Origin: Paenibacillus sp. GM2
Lineage (GTDB): Bacteria > Bacillota > Bacilli > Paenibacillales > Paenibacillaceae
Reading direction: 5' to 3'
DNA length: 64,000 nt
NCBI RefSeq assembly: GCF_900069005.2
Contig: NZ_LN831279.1
Coordinates: 2,489,930 to 2,553,929 of the forward strand
Positions 45,132 to 54,722 of the stretch are shown piece after piece; positions within the stretch are counted from its first letter, which is position 1, and every line of letters begins with the position of its first letter. The position numbers and the translations under genes are program-made. The notes beneath the pieces are model-generated. The model was not told where the DNA came from and made no database searches. It saw only the letters and a program-made list of their open reading frames with translations.

Positions 45132-47750
45132 TTATTCGTCAAATCTTCCGTAGAAGGCATCGCGGTATACTTCCGCCAGTTCGGTAACCAATGGGAGCTT
45201 AGGATTTGCTGTTGTACATTGGTCTTCGAAGGCCCGGTCAGCCAAGTAATCTACCTTCGACTCGAAATCCTTCGGATCAAATCCGAGCTCCTGGAAGCTC
45301 TCAGGAATGCCAAGCTTTCTGTTCAAATCACGGATCGCATTGATCAAGCTCTTGATGCCTTCTTCTGTCGTGCGAGCCGGCAAGCCAAGAATGCGGGCGA
45401 TTTCTGCATAACGCTCATCAGCCACGAAATGTCTGTATTTAGGCCAAGCTGCGAATTTGGTCGGTTTCTTGGCATTGTAGCGAATAACATGCGGCATCAG
45501 GATCGCATTCGTACGGCCATGCGCTGTATGATATTGTCCGCCCCATTTATGCGCCAAGCTATGGTTAATACCCAGGAACGCGTTGGCGAAAGCCATACCT
45601 GCCAATGTCGAAGCATTGTGCATCTTCTCGCGGGCCAGCTTGTCGCCGGTAAGCGCCGATTTCTCGAGGTACTGGAACACCAGTTGAATCGCTTTGATGG
45701 CCAGACCATCCGTGTAATCATTAGCCATTACCGAGACATAAGCTTCGATCGCGTGAGTCAATACGTCCATACCGGTATCTGCAACAGCGGTTTTTGGCAG
45801 TGTATATACGAACTCAGGATCGATAATAGCTACATCAGGAGTCAATTCATAGTCAGCCAAAGGATATTTCGTATTGCCGTTGATTTTATCAGTAATAACT
45901 GCGAACGATGTTACTTCCGAGCCGGTACCCGAAGTCGTTGGAATAGCCACGAATTTCGCTTTTTGACCAAGACGAGGGTATTTGTAAATCCGCTTGCGGA
46001 TATCCATGAATTTTTGCTTCAGGTTGTGGAAGCTGGTGTCCGGATATTCGTAGAACAACCACATGCCTTTTGCAGCGTCCATCGGCGAACCGCCGCCTAG
46101 TGCGATAATGCAGTCCGGCTGGAATTTGCTCATCAGCTCAGTTCCGCGTTCCACCGTCGTTGTCGATGGATCCGGCTCTACATCGGCGAAGACCTCAATC
46201 GCAACCGGCGTTTGGCGTTGGCGGAGATAATGCTCCACTCTTTCTACATATCCCAGTTTAACCATCATTGGGTCTGTCACGATCAACACGCGGCTGATGT
46301 CAGGCATTTTGGCCAGGTATTGAGTGGCTCCCTTTTCAAAATAAATCTTGTTTGGTACTTTGAACCATTGCATATTCACGGTACGATGATTCACCCTTTT
46401 CACGTTGATCAGATTGACGGCTGTTACGTTCGACGATGTCGAGTTGCGTCCATACGAGCCGCAGCCCAGTGTCAACGATGGCAGGTTCGTATTATAGATA
46501 TCGCCGATACCGCCTTGCGAAGATGGCTGGTTAACCAAGATCCGGCAGGTAGGCATACGGTCAGAGAACTTCTTAATCACTTCATCATCGTTCGAATGGA
46601 TAACCGAGGAGTGCCCCATTCCGCCGAACGATACGACTTCAAGCGCGAGGTTGATGCCTTGTTCTGCATTTTTCACCTTGTAGCAGGCCAATACTGGGCT
46701 AAGCTTCTCAGCGGACAATGGGAATTTAGGGCCTACACCATCGATTTCTGCTACAAGAATTTTAGTTCCTGCCGGTACATCGATCCCGCACATTTCAGCA
46801 ATTTTTACAGCAGATTGACCAACAATCGCCGGATTCACAGCACATTTATCCGCAATAATCGCTCCCTTGGTCAATTTACCTGCTTCTTCTTTATTTACAA
46901 AATAGCATCCGTTAGCTATCATTTTCTTCTTTACTTGATCGAAGATCGGTTCTTCGATAATAACCGCTTGTTCAGAAGCACAAATCATGCCGTTGTCGAA
47001 TGTCTTGGATAGGATGAGGTCATTGACGGCTTGATCGATGTCCGCGCTTTTCTCGATGAAGCATGGAACGTTACCAGGCCCTACGCCTAAAGCCGGTTTG
47101 CCGCAGCTGTATGCCGCCTTAACCATTGCGGAACCACCGGTGGCCAGGATGCAGGCAATGTCGTTATGATTCATCAGTGCATTCGTACGGTCCATGGATG
47201 GATTCTCGATCCATTGAATGCAATCGGCAGGTGCGCCATGTTTAACCGCTGCATCAAGCAGGATTTGGGCTGCTTCAGCACTGCAGCGTTGAGCGGATGG
47301 ATGGAATCCGAAAATAATCGGGTTACGAGTCTTGATCGCGATAAGGGCTTTGAAGATTGTCGTCGATGTCGGGTTGGTTACCGGTGTGATCCCCATGATG
47401 ATACCAACCGGCTCGGCGATTTTCTGGAAGCTGTCAAATTCATTGTCTTCAATAACACCAACCGTCTTATCATACTTGATGCTGTGGTAGATGTATTCGG
47501 TAGCGAACATGTTCTTAATGATCTTGTCCTCGTACACGCCGCGGCCCGTTTCTTCTACGGCCATCTTTGCCAAGTACATATGTTTGTCTAGACCAGCAAG
47601 CGCCATTGCCTGTACGATGGAATCAATTTGTTCCTGATCCATACTCATGAAAGCTTCTTGTGCTTTGTTTGCTTTGTCAATCAACGTTTGAACATACTCT
47701 TGCGCAGTTGGCTGTTGGACCTTGGTCGCAACTTCATTTTTAACGGCCAT
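45132..47750 (-). CDS. adhE: Bifunctional acetaldehyde-CoA/alcohol dehydrogenase
   Basis: AdhE reduces acetyl-CoA to acetaldehyde and then ethanol, regenerating NAD+ during fermentation. The N-terminal half is an aldehyde dehydrogenase fold with the active-site Cys in [13 protein letters not shown]; the C-terminal half is an iron-dependent alcohol dehydrogenase ([59 protein letters not shown]). A Rossmann loop [12 protein letters not shown] is present. The length of about 872 residues is standard. ATG 47750 ([11 protein letters not shown]) follows GGAGGATGAGAGAG. Fnr-type sites lie upstream at 47799 and 47887. Confidence 0.97.
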   Translation of the reverse strand: MAVKNEVATKVQQPTAQEYVQTLIDKANKAQEAFMSMDQEQIDSIVQAMALAGLDKHMYLAKMAVEETGRGVYEDKIIKNMFATEYIYHSIKYDKTVGVIEDNEFDSFQKIAEPVGIIMGITPVTNPTSTTIFKALIAIKTRNPIIFGFHPSAQRCSAEAAQILLDAAVKHGAPADCIQWIENPSMDRTNALMNHNDIACILATGGSAMVKAAYSCGKPALGVGPGNVPCFIEKSADIDQAVNDLILSKTFDNGMICASEQAVIIEEPIFDQVKKKMIANGCYFVNKEEAGKLTKGAIIADKCAVNPAIVGQSAVKIAEMCGIDVPAGTKILVAEIDGVGPKFPLSAEKLSPVLACYKVKNAEQGINLALEVVSFGGMGHSSVIHSNDDEVIKKFSDRMPTCRILVNQPSSQGGIGDIYNTNLPSLTLGCGSYGRNSTSSNVTAVNLINVKRVNHRTVNMQWFKVPNKIYFEKGATQYLAKMPDISRVLIVTDPMMVKLGYVERVEHYLRQRQTPVAIEVFADVEPDPSTTTVERGTELMSKFQPDCIIALGGGSPMDAAKGMWLFYEYPDTSFHNLKQKFMDIRKRIYKYPRLGQKAKFVAIPTTSGTGSEVTSFAVITDKINGNTKYPLADYELTPDVAIIDPEFVYTLPKTAVADTGMDVLTHAIEAYVSVMANDYTDGLAIKAIQLVFQYLEKSALTGDKLAREKMHNASTLAGMAFANAFLGINHSLAHKWGGQYHTAHGRTNAILMPHVIRYNAKKPTKFAAWPKYRHFVADERYAEIARILGLPARTTEEGIKSLINAIRDLNRKLGIPESFQELGFDPKDFESKVDYLADRAFEDQCTTANPKLPLVTELAEVYRDAFYGRFDE

Positions 47751-47798
47751 CTCTCTCATCCTCCTAAAGTTAATGGATGCACCTGTCTTTTAAACTTC

Positions 47799-47902
47799 GT
47801 GAAATGTTTCACTTGTAGGTCCATCCCTCGGAAGCTTTGTGCTTCTCTTTATGATTTGATCATAGCATATCGATTTTCGTTTGTATAGTGAATTTTTTCA
47901 CA
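47799..47902 (-). promoter_or_regulatory. Two Fnr-type operators upstream of adhE
   Basis: CGTGAAATGTTTCACT (47799-47814) and AGTGAATTTTTTCACA (47887-47902) both fit NGTGA-N6-TCACN. They lie about 50 and 140 bases upstream of the adhE start, in the region between adhE and the divergent fnr gene. Confidence 0.7.
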
Positions 47903-48061
47903 TAGTTTAAAATAGTTGAAAACTTTCATCTTTCGGTGTATATTTTCAACATGTTCTTACATATATTATGCTCCATTTGGCCCGGGATCCAAACTTTAAG
48001 CAATTTAACAAACTAAGTTTCACGTTTAGTAAACCTGTTTGCAGTTGGATAACGCTTCCGA

Positions 48062-48077
48062 AGTGAAATTAGTCACA
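48062..48077 (+). promoter_or_regulatory. Fnr-type operator upstream of fnr
   Basis: AGTGAAATTAGTCACA fits NGTGA-N6-TCACN and lies about 130 bases before the fnr start. This may give autoregulation or act on the divergent adhE promoter region. Confidence 0.6.
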
Positions 48078-48206
48078 ATGTTAAAAATTAGACACTTTTT
48101 GACGTATTAGAGGCAACCCAAAATCAAATAATCGTTATATAATTAATTTAAAATAATTTAAAATTTTCAGAAAATTTAGGACAAATTCGTATAAAAGGGG
48201 AAATCG

Positions 48207-48926
48207 ATGATGAGTGAAAGCGTAAATACCACCATGCCCCGCGGCAATACAAGTTGTTTCTCCGAGCAAAACTTCAATAGGCTTCTTGTTACGATGAAGG
48301 ATAAATCTTATCCCGAGGGGACGCATCTTTTCTGGGAAGGCGATCTTTCCGATAAGCTATTCTACATTAAGCGCGGGCGAGTAAAATTAACCAAATCCAC
48401 CGATGAAGGCAAAGAACTCATTCTATATATGTACGGTCGCGGCGATCTGGTCGGACAGGCCGATCCTTTCTTTAGTATGAAGCACAGCTTTACCGCTGAA
48501 GTGATTGAAGACAGCGAGGTTGGTGTCATCGAGCAGAAGGACCTGGAGATCATGATCTGTCAGCATTGCGATTTTTCAATCGATTTCATGAAGTGGATGG
48601 GAATCCATCACCGGCTGACCCAGACTAAATTCCGCGACTTGATGATGTACGGCAAACCTGGTGCGCTCACTTCTACTTTGATCCGTCTTAGCAATACTTA
48701 CGGTGAGCCTTATGGAGACTCCATTCTGATTAACAAGAAAATCACGCATACCGACTTGTCCAACATGATCGGTGCTACGCGTGAGAGCGTCAACCGTATG
48801 CTCAGCGATCTGCGCAAGAAAGATGCGCTTGAATATGTGAATGGCATGATCGTCATTAAAGATCTTGTTATGCTGCAGGACATGTGCCACTGTGAGCTCT
48901 GTCCAAATGAAATCTGCCGGATCTGA
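48207..48926 (+). CDS. fnr: Crp/Fnr family anaerobic regulator Fnr with C-terminal iron-sulfur motif
   Basis: The 239-residue regulator has a cyclic-nucleotide-binding-like domain (YPEGTHLFWEGDLSDKLFYIKRGRVKLT; LYMYGRGDLVGQ), a dimerisation helix (FMKWMGIHHRLTQTKFRDL), and a Crp-type helix-turn-helix (THTDLSNMIGATRESVNRML). Its C terminus ends MCHCELCPNEICRI; the CxxCxxxxC spacing corresponds to the [4Fe-4S]-binding cysteines of B. subtilis Fnr. It should sense oxygen and switch on adhE and pflBA. AAAGGGGAAATCG precedes ATG 48207; a second ATG follows immediately. Confidence 0.95.
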   Translation: MMSESVNTTMPRGNTSCFSEQNFNRLLVTMKDKSYPEGTHLFWEGDLSDKLFYIKRGRVKLTKSTDEGKELILYMYGRGDLVGQADPFFSMKHSFTAEVIEDSEVGVIEQKDLEIMICQHCDFSIDFMKWMGIHHRLTQTKFRDLMMYGKPGALTSTLIRLSNTYGEPYGDSILINKKITHTDLSNMIGATRESVNRMLSDLRKKDALEYVNGMIVIKDLVMLQDMCHCELCPNEICRI

Positions 48927-48950
48927 CGATCGGTCCGGCACCATCCCCTT

Positions 48951-48990
48951 AACCTTCATCTTCTCCAAAAGGAAGATGAAGGTTTTTTTG
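48951..48990 (+). terminator. Intrinsic terminator of fnr
   Basis: AACCTTCATCTTC and GAAGATGAAGGTT form a perfect 13-base stem (48951-48984) followed by TTTTTTG. It lies about 25 bases after the fnr stop codon. Confidence 0.92.
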
Positions 48991-49046
48991 TATCGATCCA
49001 TCCTATTGGTTGCGTAAGCCGAATTACACCTGCTCACTTCATTCGT

Positions 49047-50057
49047 TCAGTCTGTCCAGCCCATAGCATTCTTCTCCACCTGCAAGGATAGAAAATTCAA
49101 CCACTGCACATGATCATTCAGGCAAGAGGCCGCGAGGTAATGCCCAGCTTCTCCACCTCCGGCAGCAAATTGCTCTCTTCCTTCGATCGCCAGCTCATGC
49201 AGCGTCTCCAAGCAATCCGTAACAAGTCCGGGCGAGAAGATCAGCGGCCTCTTGATCCCCCTTCCTGCCAATTGTCCAAGCACTTCACTCGTTGCCGGTC
49301 CTACCCACTCCTCCGGTCCAAAGCGCGATTGGAAGGTCACCTCATAACGATCCGGGGCCCAGCCCATCGCGTTAGCAAGCAGCCTGGCCGTCTCCATACA
49401 TTGCTCTGGATAGGGATCGCCTGTAGCGACATATCGCTTCGGTATTCCATGGAAGCTAAGTACATAATAATCCGGGGCATCAGCCATCTCCTCCAAATAA
49501 CGGGACAGATGTGACTGCATTGCCGATATGTAGCCAGGTTCGCTATAATATGCGTCCACGAAGCGCAGGGCTGGCACAAAACGTTTGGACACCGAACCGT
49601 TAGCACTTCTCCTTCCAAGTGCCGCGAAGCAGGCTTGATCATATACTGAAGCGCTCGTGGTCGATGAATACTGCGGGAATAAAGGAACAATAATAATGCG
49701 TGTGATGCCCGCTGATTCCAAGCTAGCCATCGCCTGTTCCATGCTTGGTTCACTATAGGCCAAAGCCAGTTCAACCTGGTACTCGGCTCCAAGTCGGGAT
49801 TGCAAGCCAGCTTGCTGAGCCAGCGAATGGATTAGCAGCGGCGAGCCTTCCTCCTGCCAGATTTCACGGTACAGCTTAGCAGATTTCCGCGGTCTCGCAC
49901 GCAAAATAATTCCCCTTAGCAGCGGTTGCCATAGCCATGGAGAGTAATCGATCACCCGCCGATCCGACAGAAAACGGCGCAGATAAGGACGTACGAATTT
50001 GGATGTCGGCTCCAGAGGGGTACCGATTTGTGATAATACAACTCCGATAGGAGACAT
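49047..50057 (-). CDS. hemH: Ferrochelatase
   Basis: The 336-residue protein inserts Fe2+ into a porphyrin, the final metal step of haem synthesis. It has SQIGTPLEPTSKFVRPYLRRFLSD, IILRARPRKSAKLYREIWQEEGSPLL, PLFPQYSSTTSASVYD, the catalytic SFHGIPKRYVATGDPY, VTFQSRFGPEEWVGPATSEVL and SPGLVTDCLETLHELAIEG. These features look like the protoporphyrin-type HemH of Gram-negative bacteria, whereas the B. subtilis coproporphyrin ferrochelatase is more divergent. The standalone location beside fnr is not the usual hemEHY operon. Its product pathway cannot be fixed from sequence. Confidence 0.9.
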   Translation of the reverse strand: MSPIGVVLSQIGTPLEPTSKFVRPYLRRFLSDRRVIDYSPWLWQPLLRGIILRARPRKSAKLYREIWQEEGSPLLIHSLAQQAGLQSRLGAEYQVELALAYSEPSMEQAMASLESAGITRIIIVPLFPQYSSTTSASVYDQACFAALGRRSANGSVSKRFVPALRFVDAYYSEPGYISAMQSHLSRYLEEMADAPDYYVLSFHGIPKRYVATGDPYPEQCMETARLLANAMGWAPDRYEVTFQSRFGPEEWVGPATSEVLGQLAGRGIKRPLIFSPGLVTDCLETLHELAIEGREQFAAGGGEAGHYLAASCLNDHVQWLNFLSLQVEKNAMGWTD

Positions 50058-50163
50058 TTCTCAGCGCTCCCTTCTATATCTTAATGCGACCCTAACGTAG
50101 CATATACTTCCACTCAGCACAGTACCTGAGATCACAATTCGATCCTTCAATAGACAAAAAGAA

Positions 50164-50187
50164 AGGCCCTTCAAAATAATGAAGGCC
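50164..50187 (-). terminator. Intrinsic terminator of the FAD-protein gene
   Basis: AGGCCCTTCA and TGAAGGCCT pair around AAATAA (50164-50187) with a one-base bulge. On the minus strand TTCTTTTTG follows. It lies 17 bases after the stop codon at 50204. Confidence 0.8.
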
Positions 50188-50203
50188 TCTCCTATAATTT
50201 AAG

Positions 50204-50770
50204 TTATTTTAAAATGTCATGGTCAACATAACGTTCACCGTTCAATTCACTAATAATTTCAATTGCGACCTTGGCTCCATCGCCAGCGGTAATAATCGTA
50301 TGAACGCTAACACCAGCTACTGTACCTGCCGCCCAAATCCGCGGCTTGCTGGTACGTCCGTTAGCGTCCGTGTCAATGACGGTCTTGATACGTGGCTCTC
50401 TTCCATCCTTCAGTGTAATACCGATCGACTTCGCTAAATCCGTAAGCGCACCCGTGGCCAAAATAACATGAGAAGCTTCATAGCTGCGTCCCGATTCCGT
50501 CTTTACGGTTATTTTCGTTTCACCATTTGTGTCTACGGCTATTACTTTCTCTTCGATGAACTTAGCGCCGAATTTCTCAGCTTGTTCACGGCCTGTCTGC
50601 AGTAAATCCGGTCCGGACGTCTCTTTGACACCGTAATGATTCTCAATCCAGGCTCTCTTCGTCATGCTTCCATTGCTGTCCAGTACAAGTGTCTCCTTAC
50701 CTGCCTTTGCCAGAAACAAAGCTGCACTTGCCCCTGCAGGTCCTGCTCCGATTACTATTACCTCAGCCAA
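50204..50770 (-). CDS. Short FAD-dependent oxidoreductase, thioredoxin-reductase FAD domain only
   Basis: The 188-residue protein starts with the FAD-binding Rossmann motif AEVIVIGAGPAGASAALFLAKAGKETLVLD and ends with the second FAD motif PRIWAAGTVAGVSVHTIITAGDGAKVAIEI, like the thioredoxin-reductase family. The NADPH-binding domain with its CxxC, normally inserted in the middle, is missing; instead there is a short segment with EASHVILATGAL. Full-length reductases are about 310 residues. It may work with a separate partner or act on its own cofactor. The start is TTG 50770 after GTAGGTG. Function is unknown. Confidence 0.75.
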   Translation of the reverse strand: MAEVIVIGAGPAGASAALFLAKAGKETLVLDSNGSMTKRAWIENHYGVKETSGPDLLQTGREQAEKFGAKFIEEKVIAVDTNGETKITVKTESGRSYEASHVILATGALTDLAKSIGITLKDGREPRIKTVIDTDANGRTSKPRIWAAGTVAGVSVHTIITAGDGAKVAIEIISELNGERYVDHDILK

Positions 50771-50803
50771 AATTACACCTACTCTCTATAATATTAGGGG
50801 TAG

Positions 50804-50917
50804 CTCAAAAAGTCTGCTTCTGATCACAAAGTGAATCAGACAGCGGCTCAGCATCCGCGTTTTGAAACAACGCACATCGGAAGCCTCAGCTTCGGTGCCA
50901 AACCGACCTTTCTGAAC
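50804..50917. repeat. MITE-like repeat element
   Basis: The element begins CTCAAAAAGTCTGCTTCTGA and ends CCGACCTTTCTGAAC, so its ends are imperfect inverted repeats resembling those at 7781 and 17740. The right half ACATCGGAAGCCTCAGCTTC, GGTGCCAAACCGACC resembles copies near 2504 and 22997. No coding frame is recognised. Confidence 0.55.
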
Positions 50918-50967
50918 TAAAATGTTCGTGCCGCCCCCGTCACAGGTAGCGGCACGGCTTAGCCACG

Positions 50968-51294
50968 TTACTCAATCCACTCTTCCGCCCAGCATTGGAC
51001 CTGGTCCATAACGGGACGCAGGGCGCGCCCTTTATCCGTCAATTCGTATTCAATCCGAACCGGTGTTTCCGGATACACATGCCGCACAAGTATACCCTCA
51101 TTCTCAAGATCCTTCATACGTTCGGACAGCATTTTATCACTCATCGACGGGATGCCATTTGAAATATCTTTGAATCTCCTGGGTCCGTCCATTAAAGTTC
51201 GAATAATTAATCCGTTCCAGCGTTTCCCCAGCAAAGAGAAAGCCAACTCAAAGCGCGGACACAACTGACATATGGATGTACCGTTATCATCCAT
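50968..51294 (-). CDS. HxlR-family winged helix regulator
   Basis: The 108-residue protein shows the HxlR pattern: ICQLCPRFELAFSLLGKRWNGLIIRTLMDGPRRFKDI, then the recognition region PSMSDKMLSERMKDLENEGIL and VRHVYPETPVRIEYELTDKGRAL. The Cys residues near the start (CxxC) could be redox-sensitive as in some HxlR proteins. Targets are unknown; the neighbouring FAD-protein gene, downstream on the same strand, is a candidate. AAGAGGTGAAATGTA lies upstream of the start. Confidence 0.9.
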   Translation of the reverse strand: MDDNGTSICQLCPRFELAFSLLGKRWNGLIIRTLMDGPRRFKDISNGIPSMSDKMLSERMKDLENEGILVRHVYPETPVRIEYELTDKGRALRPVMDQVQCWAEEWIE

Positions 51295-51507
51295 TACATT
51301 TCACCTCTTACCTATTTAGAAACAATTACTTCATGAGAAACATTGTCGTTAAAAACTTACAATAAGTTAGTTTGTTTCAGTTTAGCATATTTTTAAATAA
51401 ATTAACACCGAGATTATACTTTCCTTAACATTTTCACATACTCGGTACTCTTAACATAGGCCTTAAATTAGTATACTATACAAAAAGTTTAGCAATTAAA
51501 GGAAACA

Positions 51508-51543
51508 AAAATAACGGCTGCCGTTTGGGGAGCCGTTATTTTT
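51508..51543. terminator. Intrinsic terminator downstream of the sugar isomerase operon
   Basis: AATAACGGCT and AGCCGTTATT form a perfect 10-base stem with an 11-base loop (51510-51540). The minus strand shows TTTTTG afterwards and the plus strand TTTTTAAA, so it can work in both directions. It ends the isomerase operon that terminates at 51575. Confidence 0.85.
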
Positions 51544-51574
51544 AAATCTATTTATAACCCGAGGTATTTATGAT

Positions 51575-52543
51575 TTATACCCACCACATTTCAGCGGCAG
51601 AGTCCTCCATAATTACTTGCTGTAGATTGCGAACAGCCTTCGTGAAGCCTTCATCAATTGACATCAATCCATCCTCATGCTCGATGCTTACCGCATAATC
51701 ATAACCATGCAGACGAAGCGCGCTGATAATATCCGCCCAGGTCTTCATATCATGGCCATATCCAACGGTGCGGAATTGCCATGCACGATCCTGCATTAAG
51801 GTATAGGATTGCATGTCGGTGATCCCGTGCATATTGACATTAATCGGATCAATTGTTGTATCCTTCGCATGGAAGTGGTGAATTGCGCCTGCCTTACCCA
51901 GGATGGCTACTGCCTGAACCGGGTCAATGCCTTGCCACCACATATGGCTAGGGTCCAGGTTAGCGCCGATCACTTCACCAACCGCTTCGCGAAGACGAAG
52001 CAAGGTGCCCGGCGTATGCACGGAGAAGCCGCCATGGAGCTCAAGACCGATCTTGACATGATGCTTCTCAGCGTAAGCCCCCCATTCCTTCCAATAAGGA
52101 ATGACCTTGTTCTCCCATTGCCATGCCAGCACTTCCTGGTAATCGTTTGGCCAAGGAGCAACTGGCCAGTTCGGATATTTCGCATCCTCATGATCACCCG
52201 GGCAGCCTGAGAAGGTGTTCACAACAGGCACTTCAAGCAATTCAGCCAGCTGAACCGTCTTGACGAAATCATCATGATCCTGCTGTGCAAGTGCCTTCTG
52301 CGGATGAAGCGGGTTACCGTGACAGCTCAAAGCACTGATCATCAGGCCACGGGATTCCACCGCTTTCTTGAATTGCTCGCGAGCCGCTTTATTCTCAAGT
52401 AGAAGGTCTGGGTTGCAATGAGCCTTCCCGGGATTCCCACCTGTACCGATCTCTACTGCCTTCAAGCCACGGGATGCAGCCATATCCAACGCTTCTTCGA
52501 ACGAACGATCTCCAAACAGAACCATAAAGACGCCTAATTTCAT
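51575..52543 (-). CDS. Sugar phosphate isomerase/epimerase (AP endonuclease 2-like TIM barrel)
   Basis: The 322-residue protein belongs to the xylose isomerase-like TIM barrel superfamily: GLKAVEIGTGG, SRGLMISALSCHGNPLHPQ, VPVVNTFSGCPGD, IGLELHGGFSVHTPGTLLRLREAV, IGANLDPSHMWWQGIDP and IHHFHAKDT with probable metal ligands, and YAVSIEHEDGLMSIDEG. It probably rearranges a sugar or inositol derivative. It follows a Gfo/Idh dehydrogenase gene by about 60 bases. TAGGAGGAAATACA precedes the ATG at 52543. Substrate is unknown. Confidence 0.9.
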   Translation of the reverse strand: MKLGVFMVLFGDRSFEEALDMAASRGLKAVEIGTGGNPGKAHCNPDLLLENKAAREQFKKAVESRGLMISALSCHGNPLHPQKALAQQDHDDFVKTVQLAELLEVPVVNTFSGCPGDHEDAKYPNWPVAPWPNDYQEVLAWQWENKVIPYWKEWGAYAEKHHVKIGLELHGGFSVHTPGTLLRLREAVGEVIGANLDPSHMWWQGIDPVQAVAILGKAGAIHHFHAKDTTIDPINVNMHGITDMQSYTLMQDRAWQFRTVGYGHDMKTWADIISALRLHGYDYAVSIEHEDGLMSIDEGFTKAVRNLQQVIMEDSAAEMWWV

Positions 52544-52604
52544 TGTATTTCCTCCTACCTTTATTTCTTGTTTATCATATGTTTAGTTCATAGTGTTTAA
52601 GCCA

Positions 52605-53687
52605 TTAGTCAAAATATACTGCCTTGCCTGTCTTCGCCGATTCATAAATCGCCTCAAGAATTTCAGTAACTACGAGAGCTTGCTCCGGTTTTACGACCGG
52701 CTCTTTGTCTTCAATAACCGCTTCGATCCAGGTTCTCGCTTCACGGACAGCTTCATTCTCCACTTTGCCGTCATAAAACGCTACACCGCCGGCGCCAAGG
52801 TCGATCTTTGTGTCATACAAGCGGCTGTTCTTCTCGCCGTTAATGCGCAGACCATTCGTCATATCCGCTCCGCCTTCAGTGCCGCACAGCATCGTTCTTG
52901 CTTCGCCGATATCCACCATATTGATCGCCCAGCTTGATTCAAGAATAATGGTCGCACCATTCTTCATCGTAATGAATCCGAATGCAGAATCTTCCACCTT
53001 GAACTCTTCCGGATTCCATGGACCAAATGCATTTGCCGCATTCTCACGATCCCCTAACTTATGGAACACTTGTCCGGTTACACTCTTCGGCTCGTAGTTG
53101 TCCATCAACCACAGCGTCAAGTCCAATGCGTGAGTACCGATATCGATGAGCGGGCCCCCGCCCTGCTTCTCTTCATCAAGGAATACTCCCCAAGTAGGAA
53201 CCGCACGACGGCGAAGCGCCAGCGCCTTACCCAGATAAATATCACCCAGTTCCCCTTCTTCGCACAACTGCTTCAAATACATGCTGTCATTGCGGAAGCG
53301 GTTCTGATATGCAATGCTCAATTTCTTGCCCGTACGCTTCGCCGCGTCCAGCATTTGACGAGCTTGCTCCGCCGTCTTGGCCATCGGCTTCTCGCACATA
53401 ACATGGCGTCCGGATTCCAGGGAAGCCACCGTGATCTCAGCGTGAGAATCGTTAGGCGTACATACATGAATCACCTCAACATCCGTCTCTGCCAGCAGTT
53501 TGCGAAAATCTGTAAATACTTTGGCGCCTTCTACGCCATATTCAGCAGCCGCCTTGGTCGCGCGTTCTTCGATAATATCGCAAAAAGCGACCAATTCAAC
53601 TTGTTCTACCTGCGAAAGACTTGGCAAATGCTTGCCGTTTGCGATCCCGCCACACCCGATTACAGCTACTTTTATTGTTTTAGACAT
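52605..53687 (-). CDS. Gfo/Idh/MocA family oxidoreductase
   Basis: The 360-residue NAD(P)-dependent dehydrogenase begins KVAVIGCGGIANGKHLPSLSQ (Rossmann motif), with VIHVCTPNDSHAEITVASLESGRHVMCEKPMAKTA containing the EKP motif. It has the typical C-terminal GFO/IDH domain (DEEKQGGGPLIDIGTHALDLTLWLM with GTHALD). Such enzymes oxidise sugars or inositols. The gene start overlaps the end of the upstream isomerase gene by eight bases, showing translational coupling. The first gene of the operon is the isomerase at 53680-54450. Confidence 0.94.
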   Translation of the reverse strand: MSKTIKVAVIGCGGIANGKHLPSLSQVEQVELVAFCDIIEERATKAAAEYGVEGAKVFTDFRKLLAETDVEVIHVCTPNDSHAEITVASLESGRHVMCEKPMAKTAEQARQMLDAAKRTGKKLSIAYQNRFRNDSMYLKQLCEEGELGDIYLGKALALRRRAVPTWGVFLDEEKQGGGPLIDIGTHALDLTLWLMDNYEPKSVTGQVFHKLGDRENAANAFGPWNPEEFKVEDSAFGFITMKNGATIILESSWAINMVDIGEARTMLCGTEGGADMTNGLRINGEKNSRLYDTKIDLGAGGVAFYDGKVENEAVREARTWIEAVIEDKEPVVKPEQALVVTEILEAIYESAKTGKAVYFD

Positions 53688-54450
53688 TTAGTTTTCCTCC
53701 TTCTTGTGCATAAGCGCGTATAAATTCCATACTGGTCTCGATGCTCTTCAATGAATCATTAGCACAATAATCCTGTTCTACAACCAGCCATTCAGCACCT
53801 GCCTGGATCGCAGCGTCAGCAATATCCCGAACATTCACTTCGCCCTGGCCCAGTTCAACCGTCTCCGGCGATCCGTCCGCCTTCTGAACGAGATCCTTCC
53901 AGTGAAGCAGAGGCATGCGACCGCTGTATTTAGCGATATATTCAAGCGGATCAAATCCCGCGAAGTACACCCAACATGAATCCAGCTCAACCTTGAGCAA
54001 TTCTTCGGATACTTCAAAGAATATCGCATCAAGTACCGGCTTGTCCTCGAGCTTCTGTGTCAGCTCGAAATCATGGTTATGGTAGAACAGCACCATTCCC
54101 TCTTCTGCGCAGCGCTGGCCAATCACTTTCAAATCCTCTATCACTTCGTCCCAGCGCCCGCGGTCCTCTTCTGCCAAATAAGGCATAGCCAAGTAACGGT
54201 TGCCGATAGCTTTGTTATAAGCGATCTCCTCATCCAGCGCATGGAGCAAGCGCTCATATGGTGTATGCGCACCTAAAGCAACAAGCCCTGTCTCATCAAG
54301 CAATGCCTTCACCTGCTCTGGCGTACGGCCATAGAAACCAGCGAATTCCACTCCCTGGTATCCAAGCTCGGCCACCTTTCGCAGCGTACCTTCAAAATCA
54401 CGTTCCAAATAATCACGTACCGTATAAAGCTGTAATCCTACCTTCACCAT
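53680..54450 (-). CDS. Sugar phosphate isomerase/epimerase
   Basis: This 256-residue TIM-barrel protein is paralogous in fold to that at 51575: KVGLQLYTVRDYLERDFEGTLRKVAELGYQGVEFAGF, LGAHTPYERL, VLFYHNHDFELTQ, VELDSCWVYFAGFDP, LLHWKDL and WLVVEQDYCANDS. It probably acts on the product or substrate of the dehydrogenase gene downstream. ATG 54450 with AGGTGA five bases upstream is preferred to the GTG at 54459. The divergent AraC gene at 54723 is a likely regulator. Confidence 0.92.
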   Translation of the reverse strand: MVKVGLQLYTVRDYLERDFEGTLRKVAELGYQGVEFAGFYGRTPEQVKALLDETGLVALGAHTPYERLLHALDEEIAYNKAIGNRYLAMPYLAEEDRGRWDEVIEDLKVIGQRCAEEGMVLFYHNHDFELTQKLEDKPVLDAIFFEVSEELLKVELDSCWVYFAGFDPLEYIAKYSGRMPLLHWKDLVQKADGSPETVELGQGEVNVRDIADAAIQAGAEWLVVEQDYCANDSLKSIETSMEFIRAYAQEGGKLNV

Positions 54451-54722
54451 ATGATTCACCTCATTACGAATGATTGTAGACGAACACCGAAAATGTGTAC
54501 TTTATAACTCACAACATCTTCATGTGCGCCGAATTCATAGGTCTTACTTAGCTAGTGCCTATCTTTGGCATTCAGCCAACGACACCACTCCTGAAAAGGA
54601 TTTTTTATATTAGCACTACAAATCCAATGGTATTTCAAATCGCTTTCATTTAAAATGAATAATATGATTCAAACATGAACAATCTGGTCATTATTTTATT
54701 ATTATTTAAAGGAGAATCAGCG

